The notes below the pieces were generated by a model. The model saw only the letters and a list, made by a program, of their open reading frames with translations. It did no database searches and was not told the origin of the DNA. A stretch of 64,000 nucleotides of DNA from Tenebrio molitor (taxonomy: Eukaryota; Arthropoda; Insecta; Coleoptera; Tenebrionidae): positions 16,802,001 to 16,866,000 of the forward strand of contig NC_091053.1 in NCBI RefSeq assembly GCF_963966145.1, in the 5' to 3' direction. Shown piece by piece: positions 12,258-30,608 of the stretch (the stretch's first letter is position 1; the number at the start of each line of letters is the position of its first letter). Made by a program: the position numbers and the translations under genes.

Positions 12258-12972
12258 TTTTTTCTCCTTCCGACGTGTTCCCGTGTTTATGTCGGATTTG
12301 CCAGTGTAACTCACCGTTTATCGATTTTAACGTCAATAAACATATGGGTGCAGAGCAGTCGACGAACGTCTACACCTCAACATCTCAAGACTTATATTGA
12401 TTTTGATTTTCGGGGTAAAATCGTCAGGAATAAGCTGCGAGCTTTCAGCGGTGGCGCATTTTACAGCAAAATGGAAGCGCATGCTCGGCGGCGAGCTTTC
12501 GGGAAAGGGGAAATCGGACTCGCGAACAAAAATTAAAAACAACGGGGCGACCCTTCCTGGTTATTATTCTATTAAAAAAATTATACAAACACGAACGTGA
12601 TTGTCATGTTCTTGGTAAGTAAAGTGCAAAAACAAAGCACTTGTGTTGACAAGAAACAGGAGCGTTAAATCAAATCCAGGAAACAATCTGGAAGGTTAAC
12701 GTAATTTTCAAAATTCAAGAAGAAAAACAATATAAGTAAAGAAATACTCGAGTAAAGTTCTATACTTTTCAATTTTCAACCCACTAACTTTTTTGATTAT
12801 AACTTTTAAACAACCATTCTGTAATGTTTCGTTTTTTAATCTAGCAAGAGCAACACAAAACCCAACAGCCCAGCTAAAGCGAAAAACGCGACGAAGAAGA
12901 ATCGAAAAATTGTGTTATTAAACTTTTCTCGAGCAAACAGTTGCATCGTAAAAATAGTTATTTACATTAGAG

Positions 12973-13069
12973 TACGGTAGGAGTATTTTACAGCGCGAAA
13001 ACTAGATTTGAGGCACGAGGCGAAGCCGAGTGTCTAATTAGTTGGAGCGCTGTAAAATACCTACCGCAC
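12973..13069. repeat. Hairpin element with GC-rich core
   Basis: TACGGTAGGAGTATTTTACA on the left pairs with the inverse of TGTAAAATACCTACCG on the right. The loop carries GAGGCGAAGCCGAG, a GC-rich inverted core that recurs in several other AT-rich hairpins of this window. Confidence 0.7.
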
Positions 13070-15308
13070 GACATTTGTATTAGACTTTTCAGCTGACCAA
13101 ATATACGTTAGACCATTAATAACTGAAGAAATAATGATTCTTTGTTTAGTTTCAATTTTCCTGGCTTTAGAAATCCGGGAAAACGTTGTTAAAACTCGAA
13201 ATGACTAATATTTTCGTTCGACGTCAGTATCTCACAGCCTATTTGCACCACAACCCCCTGGGGTATATTATTTAATAATATCAGGGGCGAGTCTTCCCTT
13301 CGTTTATTTTTAATTGGAGGGACAGTTGATGAGTACGGAGTGCTGGGTACGCAGCACATGTCACTCTAGATGTTAAATGTCAATTCGCTCCAATTTGATT
13401 CTCGTTTGAATTTCTCTCCGGAAGACTTTATCATTTTCTATCTGATCCTCTCGTATCAGTCCCGTTAAATAAAAGAGGACCCTCGAGTATTAAAACGGAG
13501 ATTTTTTCCTTCTTCGTACTTTGTAATTTCTCATCTATTATTTAGCGATCTTCGCTTTTCGGTCCGTCAGTGCCTCTAATGTTATCAGAACGGGGGATGG
13601 GGTGCGATCGACGAAAGGGAAAAAAGAGTTTGCATTTTTTAACGTGTACGAATTTTTTCTCACGTTCCGAAACGTGATTGCCCAAAATGTTTGATTTAAA
13701 AAAAAGTAACGTTAAGGACATAGAAATTCTTCATAATTGTAAAATAGACAAATATGACTCCTCAAGATCAAGATCAAGTCAGCCTTGGAAACGTCGGTGA
13801 TTTGTCCAATAAAATTTAAAAAACAGAAGAAAAATGGCGGAACTGAGAATTTTTAAAAGAGGTTTTCCCATTGAAAATGCGAGAATTTTCAAACAAATTT
13901 ATTTTAATAAATTGTAGCAATACGTATTGCATAAACTCGAATGCCAGAAAATAAGTATTGGAATTTGTTTGTTGATGATTGGCGATCATATGTACAGCAG
14001 TGGTTCAAGTTACAACAAGATGTCTACCAAGAATTTGACGCAACACTTAAATTGACGTCAAAAAATAAGTTGTAAAACCTGCATTTTCTTCTTCTTTCGG
14101 CTTTGTTTAAAACATTATGTATGTCAAAATATTGGCAACTAAATTTAATCGTATCAGAGAGTTAAAATAATACTTGGATAGGGTAACTCCATGTTTAAAT
14201 AACCCGCCAAAAATTGTAAAACCAAAATTGTTCCGCCATATTGGTCGGTACAACAGATTAAATCCAAGAGCAAAGTTCTCTTTCATTCTTCTGAAACTAA
14301 GTTCACGTTGTGGTTAATATCGGTGTTTTAATTTGACATTTCTTTAAAAAGGGGGTAAGTTTAAAAGATCATTATTATCATTGTTGTTATTTGCCACTAC
14401 ATAATAGGTTTCAGTGACGTCATAAACATGTATTGCTCATTTCAAAATTAGTAGAAAGCATTTTGAAAAACTCTACAAAAAGTCCTGGATCACGTGCCCT
14501 TCAAATTGAATCCGTAAAAACTAAAAATTTTTATAAATTCATCAAGATTTTCTGTGCAATCAGAAGAAAAATTGTTAGTTACGATTTTTTTTAATACTTA
14601 TTTCCAAAGTATAAAAATTAGTATTTGATGAAAATCGGGGCTTTTAAAAGAGATAGCAAAAAATTCCAGTAGCAAAAATGTTCGTGTTGTCACGTTTTAC
14701 AACACTGTGTAAATGAGAAGTTAAAAAGAATGAAATGCATCTCAGCAGCTAAATTTTAGTCTTTGAAATAGACTACAAAATAATCAGACAAAGTAAAGTA
14801 ACATCCTTTTTTTATTGGAACATATGAAAGACTACTTTATTCAGATAGTTGTGGAGGAGTGATGAAGGTAGAATATAAGTCGGGATCGAGTTGCGTCGCT
14901 GTTGTAGATACTTTAGACACATTTTCCCTCGGACGTCATTTACAGATGTGATATTAACAATTGTTTATTCTTGCACAATTGAATTTAAATTTCAACCGAG
15001 TTTAGACCGAACAAAATTTACATTTTTGTGCAAACAATAATGATTAACATATCTGCAACCAACATTACATAGAAAACCGGCCGCATTTTTCGGCCTCAAT
15101 TTTCCTCTGCAACTGAAAATTTAATAGATTTGTGCAAGTTTCCACATGTTTTAGGATTAATCTATAGTACTGTTGCATTGAACTAACTTAGATGTTCGAT
15201 TTTTGAAATAATCAGTAATGGTTCGCGCCACCTGCTGTCGGCCGCTTCAACTGCCAGCTCCCCGGCTGCCGACCCGAAGCGACCCAGCACGCACCAAACT
15301 CGCCACGT
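13070..15308. other. Intergenic DNA without recognised gene
   Basis: No coding exon is supported. The sequence is AT-rich with dispersed repeat-like segments. The next recognisable structure is the 5' untranslated exon of the ATP synthase subunit c gene, which ends at 15393. Confidence 0.45.
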
Positions 15309-17942
15309 TTGCGCCGTTCGATTCCTGCCCGAGCTGTCACTCCGCAGTACACATTCCAAGTGCTGGGTCACCTCCTCCTGACACTGTCGTGTGGTAAGTT
15401 CGCCGTACCGTTAAGTGAGTACTTTTCTGCAAATTTCCAACACTGTGGCCACCATCGTCCCGCACAAACCGAAAAACCGACACCGGACAGCACCGCGCGA
15501 TCCACCGCAGCAACTATTTCTTTCATTTGTTTCGTACTTCCCTGGCAACCGCTCCGTCACATAATAAATACCGACATCTTGCGCCATTATTGTACCCGGG
15601 TGTCGATTCGGCTCAAATTCTGATTGTTTGCCGGTTCGGTGTGGGAAAACGCGGTCGGCGGACGAAATTGTCGGGAAAATCGCAGGTTTCTCATATGATT
15701 TTCGCCCGCTTTTCCCGAGTTCGGTGTTACGTAACCCTTGCACCTACATAACGTCGGTGAACCCTAAACCTTTGCGTCTGGACGGATAACTAATGTCGAC
15801 TGTGTCGTTTTCAGGTTGTTAAGTGTATTCCAACCGACTAAATTAAATTTAAGAAAATGTTCGCCTGCGCCAGATTGATCGCCCCCGCCGCCAGGAGTGC
15901 CGTAAGTAACAAATTTTCGTTTTTATCGATGTGGAACGTACCTAATTTGCACTTGACTCCTGTAATAGGGTTATGCAATTATTTTTCTACAAAAAAAAAA
16001 CCCACAACACGAGATTTATTATTATGTAATGCTGTTCACTAGTTCAGTTCTTATCTATGAACTTCAATTTCGTAGATTTCTCAGATTCTCAGTATTTTTG
16101 GGTGCAATTGTGGTTATGTAATGTGCTACATAACTCCACGAAAAACCACAAAAATACCGAACAAAATCAATTATTTCAACTAACTGTCCAGCTTTTACCC
16201 AATTAAATTTACTATTCATGATCAATCTTGCTGCAAATTATATATTTTTTAAATAAACGTCTACAAACATCAAAATGCTCCATTTTGAGATTTAGTAATT
16301 TTCTTTTTGTAATGTTTCCAATTGACGTAACTGCAGTTCCCAAATTTTATAATGATTTTTTTAACAAAATTAGTATTCATAAAGGTTTACAATACAAACA
16401 TTTCCGATAATAATTAATATTCAATTAGGAATTAATAAAAGATAGAATCGCGGCAACTTTATTCATCTTGAGACATTTTTTATTAGCAAACTGGCAATAC
16501 AGCAAGTTGATTGATCTCTCTCGTTAATCTACGATAAAGTGAAAATACCGACTAGAACTGTCAATTTGACTACAATTTTCGAAGTAATTTTAAAATTCTG
16601 ACCAATTACATAAGAATTTTGACAGTTACATAAGTAAACTTGCATAACAGTCGACTACCACTTTGGTCCGGTTTTAGAGTAGTTGTTGATTTATCCGTTG
16701 GCGCTGTATGAAGTGGGTAGTGTCAAGAGTAATAAAAATGATGACAACTTTCAGTTCACTGAACACTGTGACGAATGTTAACTTCCTTGGATGTCTGAAC
16801 TTAGCTTGGCACATTTTCTTTGTTCCGCATTCAGGATGGGCGAGAGTAAAATGAGACTTTTGTTTTCAGCTCATTTCAAACTCCAAAGTATACTTAAGGC
16901 CACTGAGTTCCACCCTCAGCCAGAACCCGTCGTTAGTACAGAGTTCGGTCGTTCAGCAACATAAACAGCCCACACTTCTGCCGGCCGTTAGGAGTTTCCA
17001 GACCACTCCGGTCACCAGAGATATCGACTCAGCTGCCAAATTTATCGGCGCCGGTGCTGCCACAGTAGGAGTAGCTGGGTCAGGTCAGTATCGAGTCGAC
17101 TGTTGCACGTTTTGTTGTTGTCCTTTGGCACAGATCCGAGAGTGGTTTGCGAACGTAAAGTGCATGTTTTAAAAGATGTGATCGTTTTCAGGTGTTGGTA
17201 TCGGTGTGGTGTTCGGTTGCTTGATAATCGGATACGCTAGAAATCCGACGTTGAAACAACAGCTGTTTTCATATGCAATTCTTGGTTTTGCTTTGTCCGA
17301 AGCTATGGGACTTTTTTGTCTCATGATCGCATTTTTAATGTTGTTTGCTTTTTAATTTCGCTTAGACTTAAATAAAACTAACAAGCACAAAACTGGTGGT
17401 ACGTTAATTATTATTACTATTATTACTACAACTGCACTTTGTTTTGGATGTTTTTTAAATGTTTGGAGTTTTGTGTTGGATGTAGGAGCTGGTATCGGGA
17501 CAGTTTTCGGTTCCCTAATCATCGGCTACGCCAGAAACCCCAGCCTCAAACAGCAACTTTTCTCGTACGCCATCTTGGGTTTCGCCCTGTCCGAAGCTAT
17601 GGGTCTCTTCTGTCTCATGATGGCGTTCTTGTTATTGTTCGCCTTCTAAACACTGCCAAGGGGAGCAAGGAGATTTTACCATCAATTCCAATATGTTGCG
17701 TCAACATCATGTAACTTCTTCACCACGTTTTAAAAAATTCATTAAAAGCAATAGGACATTTTTTTATGTAGATGGCTCTTATTAGACGTATGACAGAACG
17801 AATCGGATCCAGTGACTTTGGGCTTACACACGCGTACCACGTTCGGCATATGTTTAATACAGAGTGTTGATCGTAATGTCATGTAATCTAAATTGAAAGT
17901 GACACTATTGCATATTATTGTACAGCGTTAGAAATTAATAAA
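15309..17942 (+). CDS. ATPsynC: ATP synthase membrane subunit c (F0 lipid-binding proteolipid), two alternative last exons
   Basis: The protein is the proton-translocating ring subunit of mitochondrial F1F0-ATP synthase, made with a cleavable targeting peptide. A likely untranslated exon ends at 15393 (GTAAGT) and joins an exon from 15815. Coding exons are 15857..15901, 16870..17083, and then either 17192..17355 (3a) or 17486..17649 (3b), giving 140 aa. Exons 1-2 encode the Arg/Ser-rich presequence and the start of the mature chain ([20 protein letters not shown]). Exon 3 encodes the polar loop (ARNP.LKQQ) and the second helix with the proton-carrying Glu in [10 protein letters not shown]. 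Exons 3a and 3b are both 164 nt and in the same phase, each ends in a stop, and they differ at six residues (V/A, V/T, C/S, T/S, I/M, M/L). AATAAA signals follow both: 17371 for 3a and 17937 for 3b. The outer 5' boundary of the feature is approximate. Confidence 0.93.
17192..17355 (+). other. ATPsynC: Alternative terminal exon 3a of ATP synthase subunit c
   Basis: The exon is preceded by TCGTTTTCAG and ends TTTGCTTTTTAA, with AATAAA 16 nt after the stop (17371-17376). It is intact and keeps the essential Glu. Its codons are more AT-rich than exon 3b's, so the pair has diverged mainly at silent sites. A transcript ending here would have a very short 3'UTR. Confidence 0.85.
17371..17376 (+). 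promoter_or_regulatory. Candidate poly(A) signal for exon 3a transcripts
   Basis: AATAAA lies 16 nt after the exon 3a stop codon and before exon 3b, so its use would make 3a a true alternative last exon. Confidence 0.5.
17486..17649 (+). other. ATPsynC: Alternative terminal exon 3b of ATP synthase subunit c
   Basis: The acceptor is GGATGTAG, the length is identical to exon 3a, and the stop is TAA at 17647. The 3'UTR is about 300 nt, to AATAAA at 17937. Its GC-rich codon use resembles the other housekeeping exons of the window, so this is probably the major form (inference). Confidence 0.85.
17937..17942 (+). promoter_or_regulatory. Candidate poly(A) signal for exon 3b transcripts
   Basis: AATAAA lies about 290 nt after the exon 3b stop, at a usual 3'UTR distance. 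Confidence 0.55.
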
Positions 17943-18377
17943 TAACTCCTTAGTTGCGATTTTTGTCAATTAAGGCCATATTGGTTCTTTTTTTAAAACC
18001 TTTGTCCTTACAGTCGGTACTATGTTGTTAAGTTATTTTAAAATAAATTGTTTCGATTATGTTTTTGACTTTAAAACCAATTTCCTTTAGTATTTTTCTA
18101 GTAAGCAGAGTCATGCAAGTTGGTGGTATGTCTTGCGAATAAAACATGTAAACAAACTGTAAGTTTAATAAAAGTTGTACCTCGTGTGATTTGCACTTTG
18201 AATCAGTTCCTGACCCTGATGGAAACATTGATTTTCTAAGCCACGCCCAGTAGATTCAGATGTGATAAGAGTTTAGTCGGAGAGCGCCCTCTACATAAAT
18301 AAATAAAAACAACCTTCTTATCAAAATTTATTAATTCAATTTCTCGAAGTTGACAGAAAAAAATACAAAAAGAATTA

Positions 18378-19251
18378 TCAATTAGAAGAGTCATCACTGT
18401 GGTAGTTGTTTGGATCAAAGTCTTCATCATCCTCATCATCTAGATCCAAATCGTCCAGATCTTGGAAAAGCGACTCGTCGACCTTGACGGCGTCACCTGA
18501 AAACAAGATGCTTAAGCTGAGGCTCAACTAAGTTGTCTTAAGTACCGTCTTCAAGAAACTTGAGGTCGGACTCGTTCAGCGTGTTATCAGTCATGAACAA
18601 CTCTCTCCCTGTCAATTTCTTCCCCTCTTTCTCGCATATTTCTCTCTTCTTTGTTATACCCGTTTCGTCTTCAAACTTCGTTTTCCACTTTAGGAATGTT
18701 TCTACAGTTACTCTAGTACCTTCGAAGCGTTTCTAAAATAAACAAAATATATGAACAGTCTTTTTTTGTACCAACATTATACTCTTTCTTCCTCCTCTTC
18801 TTTTTTGAGCTTCTTGGCGGTCTCCTCGTCCCGCTCTTTTTTCACCAACTCCCACCTGACATTTAGTCTCTCTTGCGCCGACGACACCAGCGTGAAAATC
18901 ATAACCATACCTAAATTTTCTTCCACTTGCTCCCTCAAATAACTTAACAACTCAGTTTCACACTCATCATCGAAGTTCTCGGCGTTTTCTATTTCTATAA
19001 TGGGCGATTCCTCTGGGTATTTTGGCGTATAAGTGAAGACTAAGTCGCATGCTAGGCCTGTGTTTTCCACTTCTGGGTCGAATTCTTCGGACTTGATGGG
19101 TATCGAAAATTTGTAGTACGGCTCTGTGTTATATACTGAAAAACATATTTAAGGCGAGTTCGAGCAGTGTAGCACACTTACTCGTCAAATCGCCGTAATA
19201 GATGGATTCCAGCGCTTCTATTTCCCCTTTTTGTTCTTCTGCATAATCCAT
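18378..19251 (-). CDS. RWDD1: RWD domain-containing protein 1 (RWDD1)
   Basis: The family binds DRG-type GTPases (DFRP2 role) and influences their stability; the protein is cytosolic. Exons on the minus strand are 19182..19251, 18783..19135, 18546..18732 and 18378..18496. Phases are consistent and total 242 aa, about the same as the vertebrate protein. An N-terminal RWD domain (MDYAEEQKGEIEALESIY, then TPKYPEESPIIEI with the family's YP..P motif) is followed by a charged helix (KKERDEETAKKLKKEEEEE). An acidic C-tail ends DPNNYHSDDSSN. A reverse-strand AATAAA sits at 18326-18331. The start codon lies 106 bp from the mRpL30 start on the other strand, so the two genes share a promoter region. 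Confidence 0.92.
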
Positions 19252-19357
19252 TGTAACTTTTGGAAGGTAATTTGTGATTGTGAGGTTATGGCGCCCCCAC
19301 ACATGAGATGTCAAAATTATCAACTGTCAAATTCACATAACCTCAAAGTACGTAGAG
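19252..19357. promoter_or_regulatory. Bidirectional promoter between RWDD1 and mRpL30
   Basis: Only 106 bp separate the two divergent start codons. Transcription start sites and both 5'UTRs must fit here or overlap. No TATA box is obvious. Confidence 0.65.
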
Positions 19358-19991
19358 ATGTCCAAGTTTTTAAAAAGTTTCAGTTTTCTGGTTACGGCCC
19401 GGAGAACGGTGGCCAACCGCCGGTACAACTGGAGAGACGAAGGAATACAATATCCGGGATTTAAATATTATCCGAGGTAGAAGGTGAGGTTATGTCGCAG
19501 TTCTTTGCAACCAGTCGGTTTTAGATACCCAGACTTCAAAGATCCGCCGTATGAACCCTCGAAACTGTTTCGAGTGCAACGAATAAAGCCCCTGAAAGGG
19601 GTTCCGTATTACGAAAAGAAAATCTTGTCAGACTTCAAGCTCATTGGAAAGGTGTCAACCATCAATGTACACATCAAAGGGTTTAATAACTGTAGTCTGT
19701 TTGTAGAGCAGCGACGTCGTGATAATTAAAAACATACCCGAAAATAATGAGAGATTGTGGCAAATAAAACATTTAATAAAGATCTGTCCCATCACATTCC
19801 CTGATGGGTTCCCCTCAGACACTAGAGGTGCCTATTTGAAGGAGAATGGTGAACTCAAGGTGTTGAAAGTGTTGCAATCAGAAGAGCAACGTTTGCAACT
19901 GGCTGACGAGTTCCGACACAAACCGGAACGGATCGACGGCGACACTTTGAGGAGAGACTCGCGGCAAAAATGGTTGTCAGCTTGGGAATAA
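19358..19991 (+). CDS. mRpL30: Mitochondrial large-subunit ribosomal protein L30 (uL30m)
   Basis: The protein is a component of the mitochondrial 39S/54S subunit, imported into the matrix. Exons are 19358..19476, 19525..19651 and 19707..19991; splice phases fit and give 176 aa. The N-terminus (MSKFLKSFSFLVTARRTV) is a basic mitochondrial presequence. The L30 fold follows with LFRVQRIKPLKGVPYYEKKI, then VVIIKNIPENNERLWQIKHL, and a C-terminal extension ending WLSAWE, as in animal mitochondrial L30 proteins. Introns are 48 and 55 nt. The stop codon is 62 bp from the SMC3 stop on the opposite strand, so the 3' ends probably overlap. Confidence 0.9.
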
Positions 19992-20053
19992 CTTTATTAA
20001 TAGTCTACACTTAGTAAATATGTTTTTTAATACTTAATTAAATTATAAAAAGC

Positions 20054-24316
<4,263 letters not shown>

Positions 24317-24974
24317 TTTTACGTTTTATGATTGCCCACAATAAGGGAATCACGAAAATCTAACGCTACAATAGTCACAAACACTTTACATTACTTGTAA
24401 ACATCAACACATACTGATTTGACAGATGACAGACAGCGGCGTCCTTCAAAAGTGTTAATAATAACACTAAAAAAATTGTAGCAAGTCAATAAAATGACAA
24501 TTTAAAGAAGCCATTCAATGATTTTCAATAAGAAACTTTTAGTTATTGAAATTTAAATTATAGAGTTCAAATAGTTTTGGAGTTGTGCGGTTCTTTAGAC
24601 ACTTGCAAACTGTCTTCTCGTCTACTGTTGATAAACGCCAAAGGCGCTTCGGCGCTTGTCTATTTATTTCATTTATTTTGTTAAGATGACAAAAATTGTT
24701 CGAAAGCAAATCAATGGTTTGTCATTACATTAGTCTTAAATAAAATTTTTCGTGATTGAATTTTTGTGTGATGCTTTAGACACATCGGCAATGTGTCAAA
24801 GTTGTCAACTGTCAGTGATAAACGGAAATGTTGGTTGTCTATCTGTTACAATTTATGTGGTAAAATGTGTTTAAAAATATTGTTATTGCTTTTTACAACA
24901 ATCTAGTCGAACTGTTAACGTATTAATCAGTATTAAAATGTTGCTTTATAACGAGAAATAATATTTGGTTTGCT

Positions 24975-27822
<2,848 letters not shown>

Positions 27823-27980
27823 CCGGAGTGCTGCTTCGCCGATGAGGCGTACAATGTATGTAAATCAAGTATTAAAAAATCAGTTGAACGTAAACGATTT
27901 CGCAAAATGTAATAGATTTATTGTATGTATATAAAAAGTTATAAAATCGAATAATCCATAAATGGAATGAGAAAATGATT

Positions 27981-29398
27981 TCAATCGATGTCATCAATCG
28001 AGACCTCCTCGTAGTCCTTCTCCAGCATCGCCAGGTCCTCGCGGGCCTCGTTGAACTCGCCCTCTTCCATCCCCTCGTGGATGTACCAGTGGACGAAGGC
28101 GCGCTTCGCGAACATCAAGTCGAACTTCTTGTTCAGCTTGTTCCAGGCGGACTCGATGGCGGTGGTGTTGGACAACATGCAAGCGGCCCTCTGGACCCGC
28201 GCCAAGTCCCCGCCGGGAACGACAGTCGGGGGTTGGTAGTTGATCCCGACTTTGAACCCGGTGGGGCACCAGTTGACGAACCTGATGTTGCTCTTAGTCT
28301 TCATTTGCGCGATCGACGCGTTCACGTCTTTGGGGACGACGTCGCCGCGGTACAAAAGACAGCAGGCCATGTACTTGCCGTGGCGAGGGTCGCACTTCAC
28401 CATCTGGTTCGACGACTCGAAGAGCTCCGACGTGATCTCAGACACGGACATGCCCTCGTGGAAGGCCTTGTCGGACGACACGACCGGCGCGTACGACGCC
28501 AGCGGGAAGTGGATGCGCGGGTACGGCACCAGGTTGGTCTGGTACTCGGTCAAGTCGACGTTGAGAGCGCCGTCGAAGCGCAGCGACGCCGTGATCGACG
28601 ACACCACCTGGCTGATCAGCCGGTTCAGGTTGATGTAGTTGGGCCGCTCGATGCCGAGCTTCTTGCGGCAGATGTCGTAGATGGCCTCGTTGTCCACCAT
28701 GAAGGCGCAGTCGGTGTGGCCCAGGGTGGTGTGCGTCGTCAGGATGGAGTTGTACGGCTCCACGACGGCGGTGCACACCTGGGGGGCCGGGTAGATCACG
28801 AACTCGAGCTTGCTCTTCTTGCCGAACTCCTCCGACAGGTTCTCCATCAGCAGAGAGGTGAAGCCGGAGCCGGTCCCGCCGCCGAACGAGTGGAAGACGA
28901 GGAAGCCTTGCAAGCCGGAGCACTGCTCGGCCATCTTCGACAGCTTGTCCATCACCACGCTTATCATCTCCTTGCCGATGGTGTAGTGGCCTCGGGCGTA
29001 GTTATTGGCGGCGTCTTCCTTGCCCGTGATCAGCTGCTCCGGATGGTACAGCTGTTTGTACTTGCCAGTTCTCACCTCGTCTGCATGAAAGCGATTGGTT
29101 AGTGCGCACGGCGTGGGGGACATACAGACCGACGACGGTGGGCTCCAGGTCGACCATCAGCGATCTGGGCACCATGTTGCCGTTTTCCACTTCGTAGAAG
29201 AACGTGCCGTAGCAGTTGTCCGAGACGATTTCCTTCTGGTCTTTGAGACTGCCGTCAGGCTGGATGCCGTGCTCGAGACAGTACAGTTCCCACGTTGTGT
29301 TGCCGATTTGCACACCGGCTTGGCCGATATGGACAGAGATACATTCCCTCTAAGTGGGGGCGGTTAAAATCGGCAAACGATCGATACCAACTTACCAT
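27981..29398 (-). CDS. Divergent alpha-tubulin lacking the acidic, tyrosine-terminated tail
   Basis: Alpha-tubulin is the GTP-binding microtubule subunit that dimerises with beta-tubulin. Exons on the minus strand are 29396..29398 (ATG only), 29130..29349 and 27981..29080, giving 440 aa against the usual ~450. The intron right after the start codon is typical of animal alpha-tubulins. The GTP-binding GGGTGSG loop is intact, and the catalytic helix-8 Glu is kept in [14 protein letters not shown]. Two regions are unusual. The luminal K40 loop keeps a Lys at 40 but reads [17 protein letters not shown], one residue short and without the glycine-aspartate run. The C-terminus stops at EEVSIDDID, with no Glu-rich tail and no terminal Tyr. 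Such isotypes are often germline-restricted (inference). The donor of intron 2 is a weak GTCTGT, forced by phase (EPTVVDEV). Confidence 0.92.
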
Positions 29399-30435
29399 GT
29401 TTGATGGTCTTCAATAATTTAACACAAGGACACCACAAATTTTAATTACATAAATTTTGTAGGAAGCGAAAACTCATTCAAAATTTTGAGAAAATTTTGT
29501 TTACATCATGCTACACGGTTCCATAGATACAGAATGGTACCCACTAGATTTAAGTGATTGTTTCAATTTTTTTCTACAGATATCTTGTTTATGCGATCGC
29601 GAATAGGCAAGAGTCAAGTGAGGGAGGTTCTTTCTAAGCAGTTCCTCCGTTACTTCTGAGGTAGGTAACAACAACCAACACAAAGTTATTCAAATGATTG
29701 GAAAAATAAAAATACATGTATTGCAATATCCACAGGCATGAATCTGTACGGCTCGCCGTACTGGGTACGGCCTGCCCTGCAGAAATAGGTTAAGATACAA
29801 ACTCTGTGTCACTTTATTTATTGTAAGTTATGTTTCACAGATAAAGAAATTCATAAGTTCAGTAAAAGAAATAAAAACCGACATAGGTCTTTAGTAAATG
29901 TCATAATTTTTGTAAATAATCTTTATTTTACCATGACAGTTATTAAAAAAATATTACCGAGTACTAGAAAAAATTACAATTCTGAAGTAAAGTGTTTCTA
30001 CGTTTTGGGATCGCGCCATTTGATTTCCGATACAACCTGACCTAAGGTGACAGCAAAACAAGCAAAATCAAATCTCTGGGATTGTTTATTATCACAACAG
30101 TGTCATCAATAAATACATAACATAACTTGCATGTTCAAACTTCAAAGTGCTTCTCTTGTTTACAGAATACAAGACTGTTGACAGCTCTGAACGAGTGTTA
30201 AAATTCATTTGCTTGCGTCAAAATAACAATACACTTTATCCAGTCTATACAGTTTTATTTTCATCATTTAGATTAACAATTGGGAATGATTAAAATGGTT
30301 TATTTCACCATACCGCATTTACAAAACTGTCCCATTTAAAACATTTTATTCATTCCACGTAAAGCATGTTGAATAATCCGTCAAACGAATTTATAGCAAG
30401 CGTTATATTTCTAGTCGATTAATAACTGCTATGGA
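29399..30435. other. Intergenic DNA between alpha-tubulin and RNF126
   Basis: AT-rich sequence with no supported exon. It should contain the alpha-tubulin promoter (right after 29398) and the RNF126 3'UTR (before 30436 or 30609). Confidence 0.5.
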
Positions 30436-30544
30436 TTACATCATAGAATCTGTATTATTAGAAGTGGATCTAGAATGAGTCGGTCTAGAATTTTCTAAAG
30501 AACTTGAACTACTTGACGCATTGTGGGCAGGTTGAAGTATATTT
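30436..30544 (-). other. Candidate alternative last exon of RNF126
   Basis: The exon begins after CGCCTTTAG and reads in phase NILQPAHNASSSSSS... to SNNTDSMM and TAA. The Ser- and Asn-rich composition and open frame up to the splice site look coding. The proposed donor (CT/GTGATAAG) overlaps the stop codon of the shorter form, so intron retention alone would switch isoforms. Confidence 0.4.
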
Positions 30545-30608
30545 CTAAAGGCGTTTAGAGTATGGTTACCTTGAATCATAACTAGATTAGTACGGATTAC
30601 ACCTCTTA

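Noticed and set aside
15300..15330. Possible tRNA B box (GTTCGATTCC)
   Set aside because: No A box, no acceptor stem and no cloverleaf could be placed around it. It lies in the untranslated first exon of ATPsynC.
27975..29102. 375-codon open frame antisense to alpha-tubulin
   Set aside because: Same codon-bias shadow effect; the sense strand is a clear tubulin.
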